A stretch of 64,000 bases of DNA from Bacillota bacterium (lineage in GTDB: Bacteria > Bacillota > Bacilli > Paenibacillales > NBRC-103111), in contig JAEWGW010000019.1 in assembly GCA_023388055.1 (NCBI GenBank), forward strand, positions 186,001 through 250,000, read 5' to 3'. How positions within the stretch are numbered: the stretch's first letter is position 1; every line of letters begins with the position of its first letter. This document shows, in pieces, positions 46,008 through 54,975 of this stretch. The notes under the pieces were generated by a model. That model saw only the letters and a program-made list of their open reading frames with translations. It did no database searches and had not been told where the DNA came from. A program made the translations under genes and the position numbers.

Positions 46008-47513
46008 ATGAAGAAGTCTTGGATTGCCGCGGCGCTTTCGCTGACGATGGTGCTGCCGACTCTGGCTGCCTGTACCAAAGGGGATGCTGACGACAAGGAC
46101 ACGGAGCGGGTGCTCCGGGTTGCCGCTACTAGTGATAACGGGGAGGAAGGGGAATATTTCCGCCAGCAATTTACGGAGATCTTCGAATATGCCCATCCGA
46201 ATATCAAGCTGGAGTTTGTGGAAGTGGTGGACAACAGCTCCATGCGCTACGGCGGATTTATCTCGCCTGAGCAGCAAAAGGAGCAGCAGCCCAATCCGGT
46301 GGTGAAGCTGAAGGAGGTTATGCAGGCCGACAATCCGCCGGATATCGTCATGTTTAACCTGAATGAAATGCAGGATCTGCTGACGGATAACCTGCTGCAG
46401 CCGTTGGATCCCATGATCACCAAGGACAAATTTGACACCACTGATATCGCGCCTATCGTGCTGGACGGTTTGAAGAGCGTGAGCCCTGACGGCAAGCTTT
46501 ATGCGCTGTCTCCGACCTTCTCTTCCGCCGCTCTCGTATATAATAAGAAGGTGTTCGACGAGGCAGGGGCTCCTTATCCCGAAGACAATATGACCTGGGA
46601 TCAGGTATTCGATCTGGCCCGCCGGGTGACCAACAAGGACTCTGCTAAGCGGGTTTACGGCTTCAGCTTCAACTCCCAAGGTTATATGGACTATATGAAC
46701 ATGATGTCCATCTACGCGTCTCCTATGGGGATGTCCATTTTTGACAAGGATGTAGATAAGCTGACTGTGGATTCGGATAACTGGGAAAAGGTCTGGAACA
46801 CCTTGATCCAGCTGGAGAAGGATAAGGTTATCCCCAGCCAGAACGATTATCAGGATGAGGTATTCCAGCAATCCAAACAACCCAGCGCAGAGAAACCGTA
46901 TGCCCATGACGATTTCCTGTCCAACCGTCTGGGTATGTCTGTCATGAACTATTATGACCTCTCGCGGATTGACAACGCCAATAAGAATGCAGCCAAGAAC
47001 AACTTTACCCCCGTGGAATACAATGCCGTTACCCTTCCCAGCCATCCGGATCACCCCGGTGTGGTAGGCAGTGTCAGCCTGAACGGGATTATGGGCATCA
47101 ATTCCAAGGCAGGCAATCCGAAGGATGCCTGGAGCTTCCTGAAATTCATCAACGGCGAGGATTATGCCCGTGCCAAGGCCAAGAATAACTACCAGCTTTT
47201 GTCCCGCAAGTCTTACATCAAGGCTAAGGAAGGCTCGGATCTGAACATCAATGCATTCATTAATGTGAAGCCGGCTCTTGAATCCATGGATAACATGTAT
47301 AGCCTGTACCGGAAATATCCGAATATCTATGCGGTCTACAGTGTGGCCCAAATGGAGTATATGCAGGCGCTGCAAGGAACCAAATCCATCCGGGATGCAT
47401 TGAAGGCTTGGCAAACCCGCGGGGATTCCATGCTGCAGCAGATGCGGGATAATCCCAACGGACCTCTCGATATGGGGGACGGCAGTACTATGGGGGCAAC
47501 CCGCGCGTGGTAA
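46008..47513 (+). CDS. Extracellular solute-binding lipoprotein (family 1)
   Basis: 501 aa; lipobox LAAC followed by a charged linker (KGDADDKDTERV). Sugar-type family 1 binding-protein features include ALVYNKKVFDEAG and DAWSFLKFINGEDYA. It has no permease partner nearby and follows an exporter-like operon by 129 bp, so it may be an extracellular substrate or cofactor-binding part of that system, or simply a neighbour. ATG behind gaagggag. Confidence 0.88.
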   Translation: MKKSWIAAALSLTMVLPTLAACTKGDADDKDTERVLRVAATSDNGEEGEYFRQQFTEIFEYAHPNIKLEFVEVVDNSSMRYGGFISPEQQKEQQPNPVVKLKEVMQADNPPDIVMFNLNEMQDLLTDNLLQPLDPMITKDKFDTTDIAPIVLDGLKSVSPDGKLYALSPTFSSAALVYNKKVFDEAGAPYPEDNMTWDQVFDLARRVTNKDSAKRVYGFSFNSQGYMDYMNMMSIYASPMGMSIFDKDVDKLTVDSDNWEKVWNTLIQLEKDKVIPSQNDYQDEVFQQSKQPSAEKPYAHDDFLSNRLGMSVMNYYDLSRIDNANKNAAKNNFTPVEYNAVTLPSHPDHPGVVGSVSLNGIMGINSKAGNPKDAWSFLKFINGEDYARAKAKNNYQLLSRKSYIKAKEGSDLNINAFINVKPALESMDNMYSLYRKYPNIYAVYSVAQMEYMQALQGTKSIRDALKAWQTRGDSMLQQMRDNPNGPLDMGDGSTMGATRAW

Positions 47514-47529
47514 TAGCATATTTATGATG

Positions 47530-47569
47530 AAAGGGCGGACCGGCCATGACCCGGTTCGCCTTTCTTTTG
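47530..47569 (+). terminator. Terminator after the binding-protein gene
   Basis: aaagggcggaccgg / cccggttcgccttt arms, then CTTTTG. Confidence 0.8.
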
Positions 47570-47629
47570 TGCCGCGGCTTCGCTTATAATGAATGAGACT
47601 TAGTCGGAATAAAGGAGCTGAATTCATAG

Positions 47630-48301
47630 ATGGAACAGGTAGCAGATCAGACGATTCAGGAATTGTTAAGCACCATCCTCCCCTGGTTTGATCGGGAGCA
47701 TGCATTCATATGCGACAGTGCAAGAACGGACTTGGGTGCGCGGCTGGCGGTAGCCTCTGCGCTGCTGGAATCGGGCAAGCTGCAGGAGGGGACGCTGCTT
47801 CTACAGAGCATTGCTGCATCTGAGCCTACGGGAGACAGCGAGCAGGATGCGGCACGTATCCGTGCCAGGATGGAGATGGCCTATCTCCTGATGGACGAGA
47901 TGAAGTATGACGAGGCGGAGAACCTGCTCTGGGAAGCCCGCAAGGAATATGCCCAGGTGCCGGAGCTGGAATTCCTGCGTGAGGAGATTTCCCTCCTGAT
48001 TGCCCAATGCCGGTTTGGCCAAGGCTTTATTCTGGAAGCGGTGGAGCGGGCGGAGGAAATTCTTCATAAGCTGAACAGCCTTAACGCGGACAATACACGG
48101 TTGGCCAAAGCCTATCAGTACCTGGCTTGGTTCGAGCTTCATAAGACCGATGTGCCTCAGGCCCTTACCCATATGAAGAAGGCCATGGAGCTGGCGCCGG
48201 GTCTCGACCGGGAACTGGTGGATGCAGGCCTTGCGGCCGAGAAGAACAATGACTATGAGAAGGCGTTGGAGGCTTATTTCGACGCCATTCAATACGAATA
48301 A
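47630..48301 (+). CDS. TPR-repeat protein
   Basis: 223 aa of tetratricopeptide-like helices (ARMEMAYLLMDEMKYDEAEN, LAKAYQYLAWFELHKTD, GLAAEKNNDYEKALEAYFDA). No signal peptide or catalytic motif, so a cytoplasmic protein-protein interaction scaffold is inferred. ATG behind aaaggagctg; a TATAAT at 47585-47590 likely drives it. Not assignable to a named family by eye. Confidence 0.75.
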   Translation: MEQVADQTIQELLSTILPWFDREHAFICDSARTDLGARLAVASALLESGKLQEGTLLLQSIAASEPTGDSEQDAARIRARMEMAYLLMDEMKYDEAENLLWEARKEYAQVPELEFLREEISLLIAQCRFGQGFILEAVERAEEILHKLNSLNADNTRLAKAYQYLAWFELHKTDVPQALTHMKKAMELAPGLDRELVDAGLAAEKNNDYEKALEAYFDAIQYE

Positions 48302-48383
48302 TTCAACACAAATAACTTTGCTCCTGCCCAAGGACACTTCTGCCCCTCCCCCTTCATAAGATAGAATGAAAGGGGAGATGGGT

Positions 48384-48938
48384 ATGGAGGGAAGAGTTCA
48401 CAGCAGGACAGTCAAAGAGGCGGCAGTGCAGCTCCTGGCGGAGCGCGGCGTCACTCTGGAGAGTATCGCGGAAATCGTATATGAGCTGCAAGCCCCCTAT
48501 CACCCCCATCTTAGCCAGGACAGCTGCCTGGACAGCGTCAAGCGGGTCCTGGAAAAACGCGAGCTGCTGCATGCCATCCTGGTTGGTGTGGAGCTTGACA
48601 AGCTGGCTGAACGGAAAGCCCTGTCCGAACCTCTGCAATCTATTGTAGAGAAGGACGAGGGTTTATTCGGCTGCGATGAAACGTTGGCTCTCGGAGCCGT
48701 CTTCGCTTATGGCAGCATTGCGGTAACCACCTTCGGCTTCCTGGACAAGTGCAAAAGCGGCATTATCAAGAAGCTGGATTCCAAAACCGGCGGCCAGGTG
48801 CATACCTTTCTGGATGATCTGGTGGCCAGTATCGCCTCTTCGGCTGCCAGCCGTTTGGCTCACCGGTTACGGGATGTGGAGGAAGCGGACGCGGGCAGCT
48901 TGGTTACCTTGGCGGAGGAGCATGAGGAAGCTCCTTAA
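48384..48938 (+). CDS. PgpA-like phosphatidylglycerophosphatase (YutG type)
   Basis: 184 aa from the ATG at 48384 (aaggggag seven bases before; ATGs at 48366 and 48378 are alternatives). The core LGVELDKLAERK-like segment, FGCDETLALGAVFAYGSIAVT, and TGGQVHTFLDDLVASIASSA match the YutG/PgpA family that dephosphorylates phosphatidylglycerol phosphate in membrane lipid synthesis. Only a short version without the usual long hydrophobic N-terminus. Confidence 0.8.
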   Translation: MEGRVHSRTVKEAAVQLLAERGVTLESIAEIVYELQAPYHPHLSQDSCLDSVKRVLEKRELLHAILVGVELDKLAERKALSEPLQSIVEKDEGLFGCDETLALGAVFAYGSIAVTTFGFLDKCKSGIIKKLDSKTGGQVHTFLDDLVASIASSAASRLAHRLRDVEEADAGSLVTLAEEHEEAP

Positions 48939-48989
48939 CGTAATCCCTCGCTTGACGCAGTCTGGAAGCCCACTCTGCCACCGCCTACG

Positions 48990-49020
48990 ATGCCTTCCGT
49001 TTGCAGCGGAGGGCATTTTT
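48990..49020 (+). terminator. Terminator after the PgpA-like gene
   Basis: atgccttccg-tttgcag-cggagggcat followed by TTTTT. Confidence 0.85.
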
Positions 49021-49148
49021 ATATGAGTGGGGGCCGCGGGTAGAGGGAGGGGCGGACGGGTGGAGAGTGGTGGGCGAAGTGATGGGCGAAGTGATGGGCT
49101 GCGAGTGATCGGAGCGGGTATGAGCGGAATGGCAGGCTGTGTGCGCTG

Positions 49149-49331
49149 TAACGGAACTCAGCGACTCCTAAAGGCGGAAAATCGGGTATTTGGATTTGTA
49201 ACGGAACTGAGAGCACGTTAGACGGGGAAAATGGGAAAGAATGCAGCTGGAACGGGCTCTAAGAGCTTCTCAGTTCCGTTAGCTGTGGAATAAGCCGCAA
49301 AAGTCGTTCTAAGAGCTTCTCAGTTCCGTTA
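49149..49331. repeat. Four-box inverted repeat element, copy D
   Basis: TAACGG at 49149 and 49199, inverted CCGTTA at 49276 and 49326: spacing 50, 77, 50. The two inverted boxes share ctaagagcttctcagttccg. Same GAACT sub-type as copy B. Confidence 0.88.
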
Positions 49332-49419
49332 CACTCCACCGTGACACTCACCGGAATGGTTTTCCCGACAAATTGGATATGCTAAGAATACCAACCATAA
49401 CCGACAGGAGGCGGAGCCA

Positions 49420-49590
49420 TTGAATTGGGTGTATTGGGCCAAGTTGTACGAAAGCAAATTCCAAGCCGGCTGCCTGGCCAAACGGATGGAGGAGGATTGG
49501 TGGATTTACGGTTATGAGTGCCCCCAGTCTGTGGAGATCTACCGCTCCACCAAAGGGCGTTTCGGTGTCCGGTACCGCTTGATAGAATAA
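49420..49590 (+). CDS. Small hypothetical protein (56 aa)
   Basis: TTG start with gacaggagg seven bases ahead; encodes a Trp/Tyr-rich soluble peptide beginning MNWVYWAKLYESKF and ending GVRYRLIE. One Cys in AGCLAKRM and one in GYECPQS. A good ribosome site and a strong terminator directly downstream argue that it is real. No family recognised. Confidence 0.65.
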   Translation: MNWVYWAKLYESKFQAGCLAKRMEEDWWIYGYECPQSVEIYRSTKGRFGVRYRLIE

Positions 49591-49601
49591 GCGGCTTTGG
49601 G

Positions 49602-49630
49602 CAGACCCGCGGAGGCCGCGGGGCTTTTTT
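49602..49630 (+). terminator. Terminator after the 56-aa ORF
   Basis: cccgcgg-agg-ccgcggg followed by CTTTTTTG. Confidence 0.9.
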
Positions 49631-49642
49631 GCGAAAAAAGCC

Positions 49643-49672
49643 TTGACTGGACAACCGCCATTCTGGTATATT
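49643..49672 (+). promoter_or_regulatory. Promoter of the tRNA pair
   Basis: TTGACT at 49643-49648, 18-bp spacer, TATATT at 49667-49672 with TG just upstream (TGGTATATT). The first tRNA begins 48 bp downstream. Confidence 0.75.
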
Positions 49673-49719
49673 TACATTTGTCGCCATAAGCGGCAACAGA
49701 TACGCAATTTCCTTAACGA

Positions 49720-49793
<74 letters not shown>

Positions 49794-49806
49794 TATTTTT
49801 TTGTTC

Positions 49807-49880
<74 letters not shown>

Positions 49881-49888
49881 TAGATGAA

Positions 49889-49920
49889 CAACCCCTTGCC
49901 ACTAGCGCAGGGGGTTATTT
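49889..49920 (+). terminator. Terminator of the tRNA pair
   Basis: aaccccttgc / gcgcagggggtt arms followed by ATTTGTT; may also serve the convergent dehydrogenase gene. Confidence 0.7.
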
Positions 49921-49956
49921 GTTGTTCGGGAGTTTTTTTAGTGGAAAATAGCCGAT

Positions 49957-50922
49957 TTACCGGAAGGAGTTTGGCGATGAGACCTGATTGAGCTTGCTAA
50001 TAGGCTCCTCGCCATGTTCTACACGTTTTATATTTTCCACAAAAAAATCATATCGTTTCTTGTGGAATTTCCGGCCATCCGGCATTCCGGCTGTATGGGG
50101 GGTAAGGATCACGTTGCCCAGATTCCGGAGCTCACTGTCCAAAGGAAGCGGCTCCGATTCAAACACATCCAGACAGGCGCCAGCAATATCCCCGTTTTTT
50201 AAGGCCTCTATCAAGTCTTGTTCGTTGACAATCCCGCCGCGGGCCGTATTGATAAACAAAGCGGTATTCTTCATTTTCTGGAAGGTTGTTTTGTTGATCA
50301 GCTGCTTGGTTTGCGGGTTCAAGGGCAGGTGTACGCTGATGATGTCCGATGTGCTGACTAGCGTATCGAAATCCGTCATCTTCACACAATCATCCGCTCC
50401 TGGAACGGGGTTCCTCTTATAACCCAGCACTTTCATATCAAACACCTGGCAAAACGCAGCTACTTTTTTACCGATAGCGCCAAAACCGATAATCCCAACA
50501 GTTTTGCCCTCTAATTCACTTCCGGTATAGTCCAATTGGTTTTCATCCATCCTGTTTTTCATGAAGGCATCAAAAAACGGGATGTTTTTATAATAAGACA
50601 AGATCAGTGCCATAACGTGCTCGGCCACTGCCTGTGCATTCACTCCTGCCGCATTGGCCACCCAAATGCCGCGTTGTGTACAGGCAGGAATATCCACATT
50701 ATCAAATCCTGCACCCGTCTGCACCAATTTCAAATTTTTAGCGATAGAAAGCAGGCTGTGATCCACTTTAATATGTTCAGGAATAATAACCTGGCAATCT
50801 TCAACATGGTGCAGCATTTCTTTTCCGGGAGGAACAATGACAACGTTCCAGTTTTGCGGAAAATAGCGGACAATATTTGATTTGGAGCTTTCATTAAAAT
50901 GACCAACAATAAGAATCTTCAT
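49957..50922 (-). CDS. D-2-hydroxyacid dehydrogenase (NAD-dependent family)
   Basis: 321 aa. Nucleotide-binding motif VGIIGFGAIGKKVA near residue 140, active-site Arg in FINTARGGIV, Glu in DVFESEP and His in LTPHTAGMP. Converts a 2-oxoacid and D-2-hydroxyacid, substrate unknown (lactate, glycerate or phosphoglycerate-like). Divergent from a LysR gene whose product likely controls it; the 126-bp gap would hold the operator. Minus-strand start ATG at 50922. Confidence 0.92.
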   Translation of the reverse strand: MKILIVGHFNESSKSNIVRYFPQNWNVVIVPPGKEMLHHVEDCQVIIPEHIKVDHSLLSIAKNLKLVQTGAGFDNVDIPACTQRGIWVANAAGVNAQAVAEHVMALILSYYKNIPFFDAFMKNRMDENQLDYTGSELEGKTVGIIGFGAIGKKVAAFCQVFDMKVLGYKRNPVPGADDCVKMTDFDTLVSTSDIISVHLPLNPQTKQLINKTTFQKMKNTALFINTARGGIVNEQDLIEALKNGDIAGACLDVFESEPLPLDSELRNLGNVILTPHTAGMPDGRKFHKKRYDFFVENIKRVEHGEEPISKLNQVSSPNSFR

Positions 50923-51048
50923 GGCTAAGCCGCCTTTCGTTGCTGTTTGTCTGGATTCATGATAATTTTAAACATGAAGAATAATGATGTAAAACTCAAA
51001 TATTTGGAGAACTATATGAAGTATTTCTATATATTGAGGAGATATTCT

Positions 51049-51933
51049 ATGTATTTTCCTGGAATCGAAGCGTTTTTAGCGATTGTACGGACCCAAAATA
51101 TAAGCAAGGCGGCCGAATGGCTGCATCTGTCACAAGCGACGGTAAGCTACCGGTTAAAGACATTGGAGGAGGAAATGGGCGGCCTCTTGGTGGAGCGGAG
51201 AAAGGGAGCCTCCAAAATCAGTCTGACCCCAAAAGGGGAGAATTTTTTTAGCATTGCAGAACGGTGGGAGGCTCTCTCCAGGGAAACACAAATCTTACAG
51301 GCCAGCGGTTCGCAGCTAAGCTTGGCCATAAGCGCTGCCGAAAGTATCAGTCATTTTGTTCTGCCTCCTGTGTATCAAATGCTTAATCAGCATACTCCGT
51401 CAATCCGGCTGCAAATTCGTACACAGCATACTCAGGAGGCATTCGATAGCATTGAGCGGCGCGAAATGGATGTGGCGTTTGTGGTGCGGGAGATCGTGTC
51501 CCCTAGTGTCACGGTTAAACCGTTTTTTACGGAGGAAATGGTGCTGCTGCGTTTGGCTGTGCCGGGGCGGCTGGCTGGAGATACGGTGGAAATGGAAGAA
51601 TTGGAGGCACAGTACGAAGTCTTCATCAATTGGAACAGAGAGTTCCAATTCAGACATGACCAGTGGTGGGATCCTCTTTGCCCGTCCCGTGTTCATCTGG
51701 ATACAGCGGGACTCATCACTACTTTTTTGAATGACGCCAGACAATGGACCATCGTGCCCGCTTCGATTGGCGAACATATGATGCGGATGGGAGACTTTGT
51801 TCTCCAGAAGCTATCGGTTTCGGTGCCCCCAAGAATATGCTATAAGGTCACGCATAAGTTTCCCAACCAGGCTTTGCACGAACCCCTTCGTATTCTGGAT
51901 ACCTATCTGCAGGATATATTCGGGATACAATGA
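51049..51933 (+). CDS. LysR-family transcriptional regulator
   Basis: 294 aa from the ATG at 51049 behind tgaggag; upstream in-frame starts give a stretch unrelated to the family. N-terminal winged helix-turn-helix (FLAIVRTQNISKAAEWLHLS...ATVSYRLKTLEEEMG) and effector domain from about residue 85. Divergently arranged with the dehydrogenase gene, the classical regulator-target layout. Confidence 0.93.
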   Translation: MYFPGIEAFLAIVRTQNISKAAEWLHLSQATVSYRLKTLEEEMGGLLVERRKGASKISLTPKGENFFSIAERWEALSRETQILQASGSQLSLAISAAESISHFVLPPVYQMLNQHTPSIRLQIRTQHTQEAFDSIERREMDVAFVVREIVSPSVTVKPFFTEEMVLLRLAVPGRLAGDTVEMEELEAQYEVFINWNREFQFRHDQWWDPLCPSRVHLDTAGLITTFLNDARQWTIVPASIGEHMMRMGDFVLQKLSVSVPPRICYKVTHKFPNQALHEPLRILDTYLQDIFGIQ

Positions 51934-52048
51934 TCCGGCAGGCCGGCATAAGGGGAAGATCCACTCAATGTATGGAGGAACTTTTTGACTATCACCTGCG
52001 TCTGTATATATGGTTTACACTCACTCTATCAAAAGCAGGTGACCTATT

Positions 52049-53497
52049 ATGATTGGTTGCAAAAAAAGCATATTGGCCGTTTTGCTGGCTTTTGTACTCG
52101 CGCTGCCTCTGATGCCGCTGTCCCCGGTGCAGGCGGCGTCCTCTGTCCGGGTCAATCTACCCTATTTCCCTGTTAAAATTAACGGACAAACAATGGACCA
52201 GACACACAGCGAATACCCCTTCCTTTATTACAAGGATGTGACGTATCTTCCTCTGACCTGGAATAATCTGCAGACTCTTGGGCTTGGGTATGGTTGGAGC
52301 GAGGAGGAGGGATTGCGGATTTCTCCCGATAGGCCCCCTGTGTCGGAAACACCGCCTGCCCAGGATCTGACGGAAGGAGCCAATTCTGACCGTGTTTATA
52401 CCGCTCAGGTAGCGCAGGGCCCTATTCGTATTGGCATAACCTCCATTGACAATTCGAAGGAACCGTATCCTTTTCTGGTCTTCAGGGATGTCACCTATAT
52501 GCCTCTTACCTGGCATTTCGTCTATGATCTACTGCAGCTGGATATTCGCTGGAGCGAAGGAGAGGGGCTGCATCTGATTGGCGGGCAGCGTGTGCTGGGG
52601 TCCGTGCTTGGCGAGGACGAGGAGGCGCTTTATTTTGATTCTGTGTATTATGCTGACCCGCAAAAAAGGTTAATTCGAATGAATAAAACGGATTTTGGCC
52701 TTCAATGGAAAAGCGACAAGGAAGAGGAGGCCCTTATAACGTCTCTATCTTCCAAAGACATACCTTACTCGGGCAAACCCGCAAAGCTGGTGCGGAAGGA
52801 CAGGGAGCTGTATTATGGCGATGTGAAGCTATATAACCTTACGGATGGGGACCTTCAGGAATCGGATATATGGGGGGCTCCCGTGCACACCTATAAGGAA
52901 TACGCGGTCGGAGAGGATACGGTGATCATCACCGTCAATCTGAGAATCTCCATCGCGGCGACTATGCCCATGTATGGCACCACCTATACCTTCTTGGTCC
53001 GCGGCGGGCAAGTGACCAAGCTCGAAGAATTCCAGAATCAGCGAATAGGTCGGGTCATCCCCAATCCCGACGGTACTGTATGGATTGCTTCGGACCGGCT
53101 GCCCATCCGATCCAGCTATATACCCGGCAGTGCCCGTTTGGGTCTGCTGGATACAGAGGGAAAAATAAACATGGTAAACGAGCATTTGGGGAAATCAGAC
53201 GTTCTGACCCTAGGGTTGAACAACCCGCTGCTGGACAATCCGGCAGATCAGAATGGCAGCCTCCACATATCGGTTTATGGGGACTATGATATCAATGCCG
53301 GTAAACAAATGGTTGTGGGTATATATAACATCAATACGAAGCTGGAAACGACCCTTATCTCCGATCAGACGCAGGGGGATTTTTACTTGGACCGGACCCG
53401 GACCCTCTTTGTCCAACATGGCAATAATACGGTGGAAAATCTGAACACCGGGGAAATCCGAACCTGGTATGACTACGATCTGATCAGTATGAAATAA
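52049..53497 (+). CDS. Secreted protein with two copper-amine-oxidase-like stalk domains
   Basis: 482 aa. Signal peptide ends near residue 30 (SPVQAAS). Two tandem stalk domains (about 35-95 and 120-180) each contain the YPFLYYKDVTYLPLTW-type motif, in the second as YPFLVFRDVTYMPLTW. The C-terminal 300 residues are beta-rich and of unknown function. Stalk domains bind cell-wall or substrate in Paenibacillus surface proteins. Ogt gene begins 12 bp downstream, so the two may be cotranscribed. Confidence 0.8.
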   Translation: MIGCKKSILAVLLAFVLALPLMPLSPVQAASSVRVNLPYFPVKINGQTMDQTHSEYPFLYYKDVTYLPLTWNNLQTLGLGYGWSEEEGLRISPDRPPVSETPPAQDLTEGANSDRVYTAQVAQGPIRIGITSIDNSKEPYPFLVFRDVTYMPLTWHFVYDLLQLDIRWSEGEGLHLIGGQRVLGSVLGEDEEALYFDSVYYADPQKRLIRMNKTDFGLQWKSDKEEEALITSLSSKDIPYSGKPAKLVRKDRELYYGDVKLYNLTDGDLQESDIWGAPVHTYKEYAVGEDTVIITVNLRISIAATMPMYGTTYTFLVRGGQVTKLEEFQNQRIGRVIPNPDGTVWIASDRLPIRSSYIPGSARLGLLDTEGKINMVNEHLGKSDVLTLGLNNPLLDNPADQNGSLHISVYGDYDINAGKQMVVGIYNINTKLETTLISDQTQGDFYLDRTRTLFVQHGNNTVENLNTGEIRTWYDYDLISMK

Positions 53498-53509
53498 GGA
53501 GAATCCATC

Positions 53510-54049
53510 ATGTACTATTCAACGACCTATCTGTCACCCGTCGGTACGATTACGCTTGCGTGTGAGGGCGGCAATCTTGTTGGCATATGGAATGAAGGGC
53601 AAAAATATCATGGTTCTGGTCTTGCCGCGACAATGACAGCAAAGGATGATATGCCGGTATTTGACACCGCCAAAAGATGGCTGGACCACTATTTCGCAGG
53701 AAAGAAACCCGCCATTTCCGACTTGCCGCTGAGTCCTATTGGAGGAGAATTCCGGCAGCTTGTATGGAGAATTCTGTGTGAAATTCCTTATGGGCAGGTC
53801 ATCACCTACGGGGAGATTGCACAAAAGGTTGCCGCCAAAATGAACAAAACAACCATGTCCAGTCAAGCAGTGGGCGGGGCAGTCGGGCATAATCCCATCT
53901 CTATTGTGATTCCGTGTCACCGGGTTGTAGGAACAAGCGGCAGCTTGACCGGGTATGCTGGAGGAATTGGTACCAAAGTGAAATTGCTGGAGCTGGAGGG
54001 TGTGGATATGTCCCGGTTATTTGTCCCGAAAACAGGCACAGCGCTCTAA
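53510..54049 (+). CDS. ogt: Methylated-DNA-protein-cysteine methyltransferase
   Basis: 179 aa. Active-site Cys in IPCHRVVG, preceded by the DNA-binding helix region IPYGQVITYGEIAQKVA and followed by LTGYAGGIGTKVKLLELEG. Repairs O6-methylguanine by transfer to the cysteine, one use per molecule. ATG behind taaggag. A strong terminator follows. Confidence 0.95.
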   Translation: MYYSTTYLSPVGTITLACEGGNLVGIWNEGQKYHGSGLAATMTAKDDMPVFDTAKRWLDHYFAGKKPAISDLPLSPIGGEFRQLVWRILCEIPYGQVITYGEIAQKVAAKMNKTTMSSQAVGGAVGHNPISIVIPCHRVVGTSGSLTGYAGGIGTKVKLLELEGVDMSRLFVPKTGTAL

Positions 54050-54070
54050 GAAAAATCCTAAGAAGTATAG

Positions 54071-54107
54071 CCCCCCATTCGCCGTTATAGGCGAACGGGG
54101 GTTTTTG
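54071..54107 (+). terminator. Terminator of ogt
   Basis: cccccattcgcc-gttata-ggcgaacggggg followed by TTTTTG. Confidence 0.92.
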
Positions 54108-54151
54108 TTATGTCCTGAAGCCTATGCTAAATGTTTAGAAGAATCCCGCCG

Positions 54152-54346
54152 TTATGCTAAAATAACTATTAGATTAATTATCTTCGGAAATGGGCTGAAA
54201 TAGATGGACAAAATTCCTTCTTTATTGATATCCATAGAGGAAGCAGAAGTAATAGATAATTCGTTTAATTCCATCCGGTCCCAGCAGCCGCTCAACAGCA
54301 TAGAGGTCAGGATTATTGTAATCATCAAGATTCTTTTCTTAAACAT
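54152..54346 (-). pseudogene. 5' remnant of a gerAC/gerC-type germination lipoprotein gene
   Basis: Minus-strand ORF of 64 codons with a ribosome site (aaggggcg) and intact start. The first about 40 residues read as a Ger(x)C lipoprotein: signal with lipobox LSGC followed by WDRMELNELSITSASSMD. Homology stops after about residue 40, and the remaining residues look unrelated. Ger(x)C proteins are spore-germination receptor subunits of about 350-400 aa, so this is a truncated leftover, most likely a deletion scar. Confidence 0.75.
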
Positions 54347-54437
54347 AGGAGCGCCCCTTGTTTTGGGTTGTTCAATTCGGAGGATAAGGGTTATTTTTTG
54401 TAAAGGCAGGAAGAACTATTCCATATTTATGAAATCA

Positions 54438-54475
54438 AAAAAGCCAACAACGTCTGAGTGCGATCGTTGTTGGGC
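54438..54475 (-). terminator. Orphan terminator reading on the minus strand
   Basis: gcccaacaacg / cgttgttggc hairpin followed on the minus strand by TTTTTTG. No minus-strand gene lies upstream of it, so its former gene is probably lost. The rest of 54348-54640 shows nothing else clear. Confidence 0.65.
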
Positions 54476-54646
54476 TTCCGCAGCTATAGGCTGGGAGAAT
54501 TACTCGTTATTTTCCTGATCGAACTGTAGGCCGCTGACTCTTGTCTTTGCCTTGGCTCATAAGAGTGATAAGCAAAGGTATCGGTATCCGGAGGAGAAAA
54601 TCATGATCAGGTAAAGCATCTATAATTTGACAAGGAGGTGGTCGCC

Positions 54647-54931
54647 CTGAAATACCTTGCGGTTTTGCCCTATCTTGAAACTGAAAGACATATAACGGAA
54701 CGGGGACAGGAAACAGTGGTGCTTACTCGCCATCTTTATTTGCATCCAACAGAAATCGCCGCCTATTCCCGGACCTTCCCCTTGAAGGAAGTATATGACG
54801 TGTCGTTTAGGCAGTTGGGTGAAGGTGAAGGTATCTTCTACCTGCATACGAAACAAGGGGTTTATCCATACCGAATGCATTGCGATCCGGCATTTTTTAT
54901 AAGTATGTATAAGCAAATCTCTCGTCTGTAA
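54647..54931 (+). CDS. Hypothetical small protein
   Basis: 94 aa if a CTG at 54647 is the start; the strong aaggaggtgg at 54632-54641 fits this CTG, while a GTG at 54638 would overlap the ribosome site. Basic, beta-rich, with YLHTKQGVYPYRM in the C-terminal half and a His-containing LYLHPTEIAAYS in the middle. Could be a PH-like small domain; not certain. Ends at a terminator. Confidence 0.65.
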   Translation: MKYLAVLPYLETERHITERGQETVVLTRHLYLHPTEIAAYSRTFPLKEVYDVSFRQLGEGEGIFYLHTKQGVYPYRMHCDPAFFISMYKQISRL

Positions 54932-54975
54932 CACAACTGAACAAGGTTCGACGTATGGTATGAAATAGAACAATG

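Noticed and set aside
54204..54518. Plus-strand 104-codon open frame
   Set aside because: Antisense to the gerC remnant and crosses the orphan terminator; no ribosome site.
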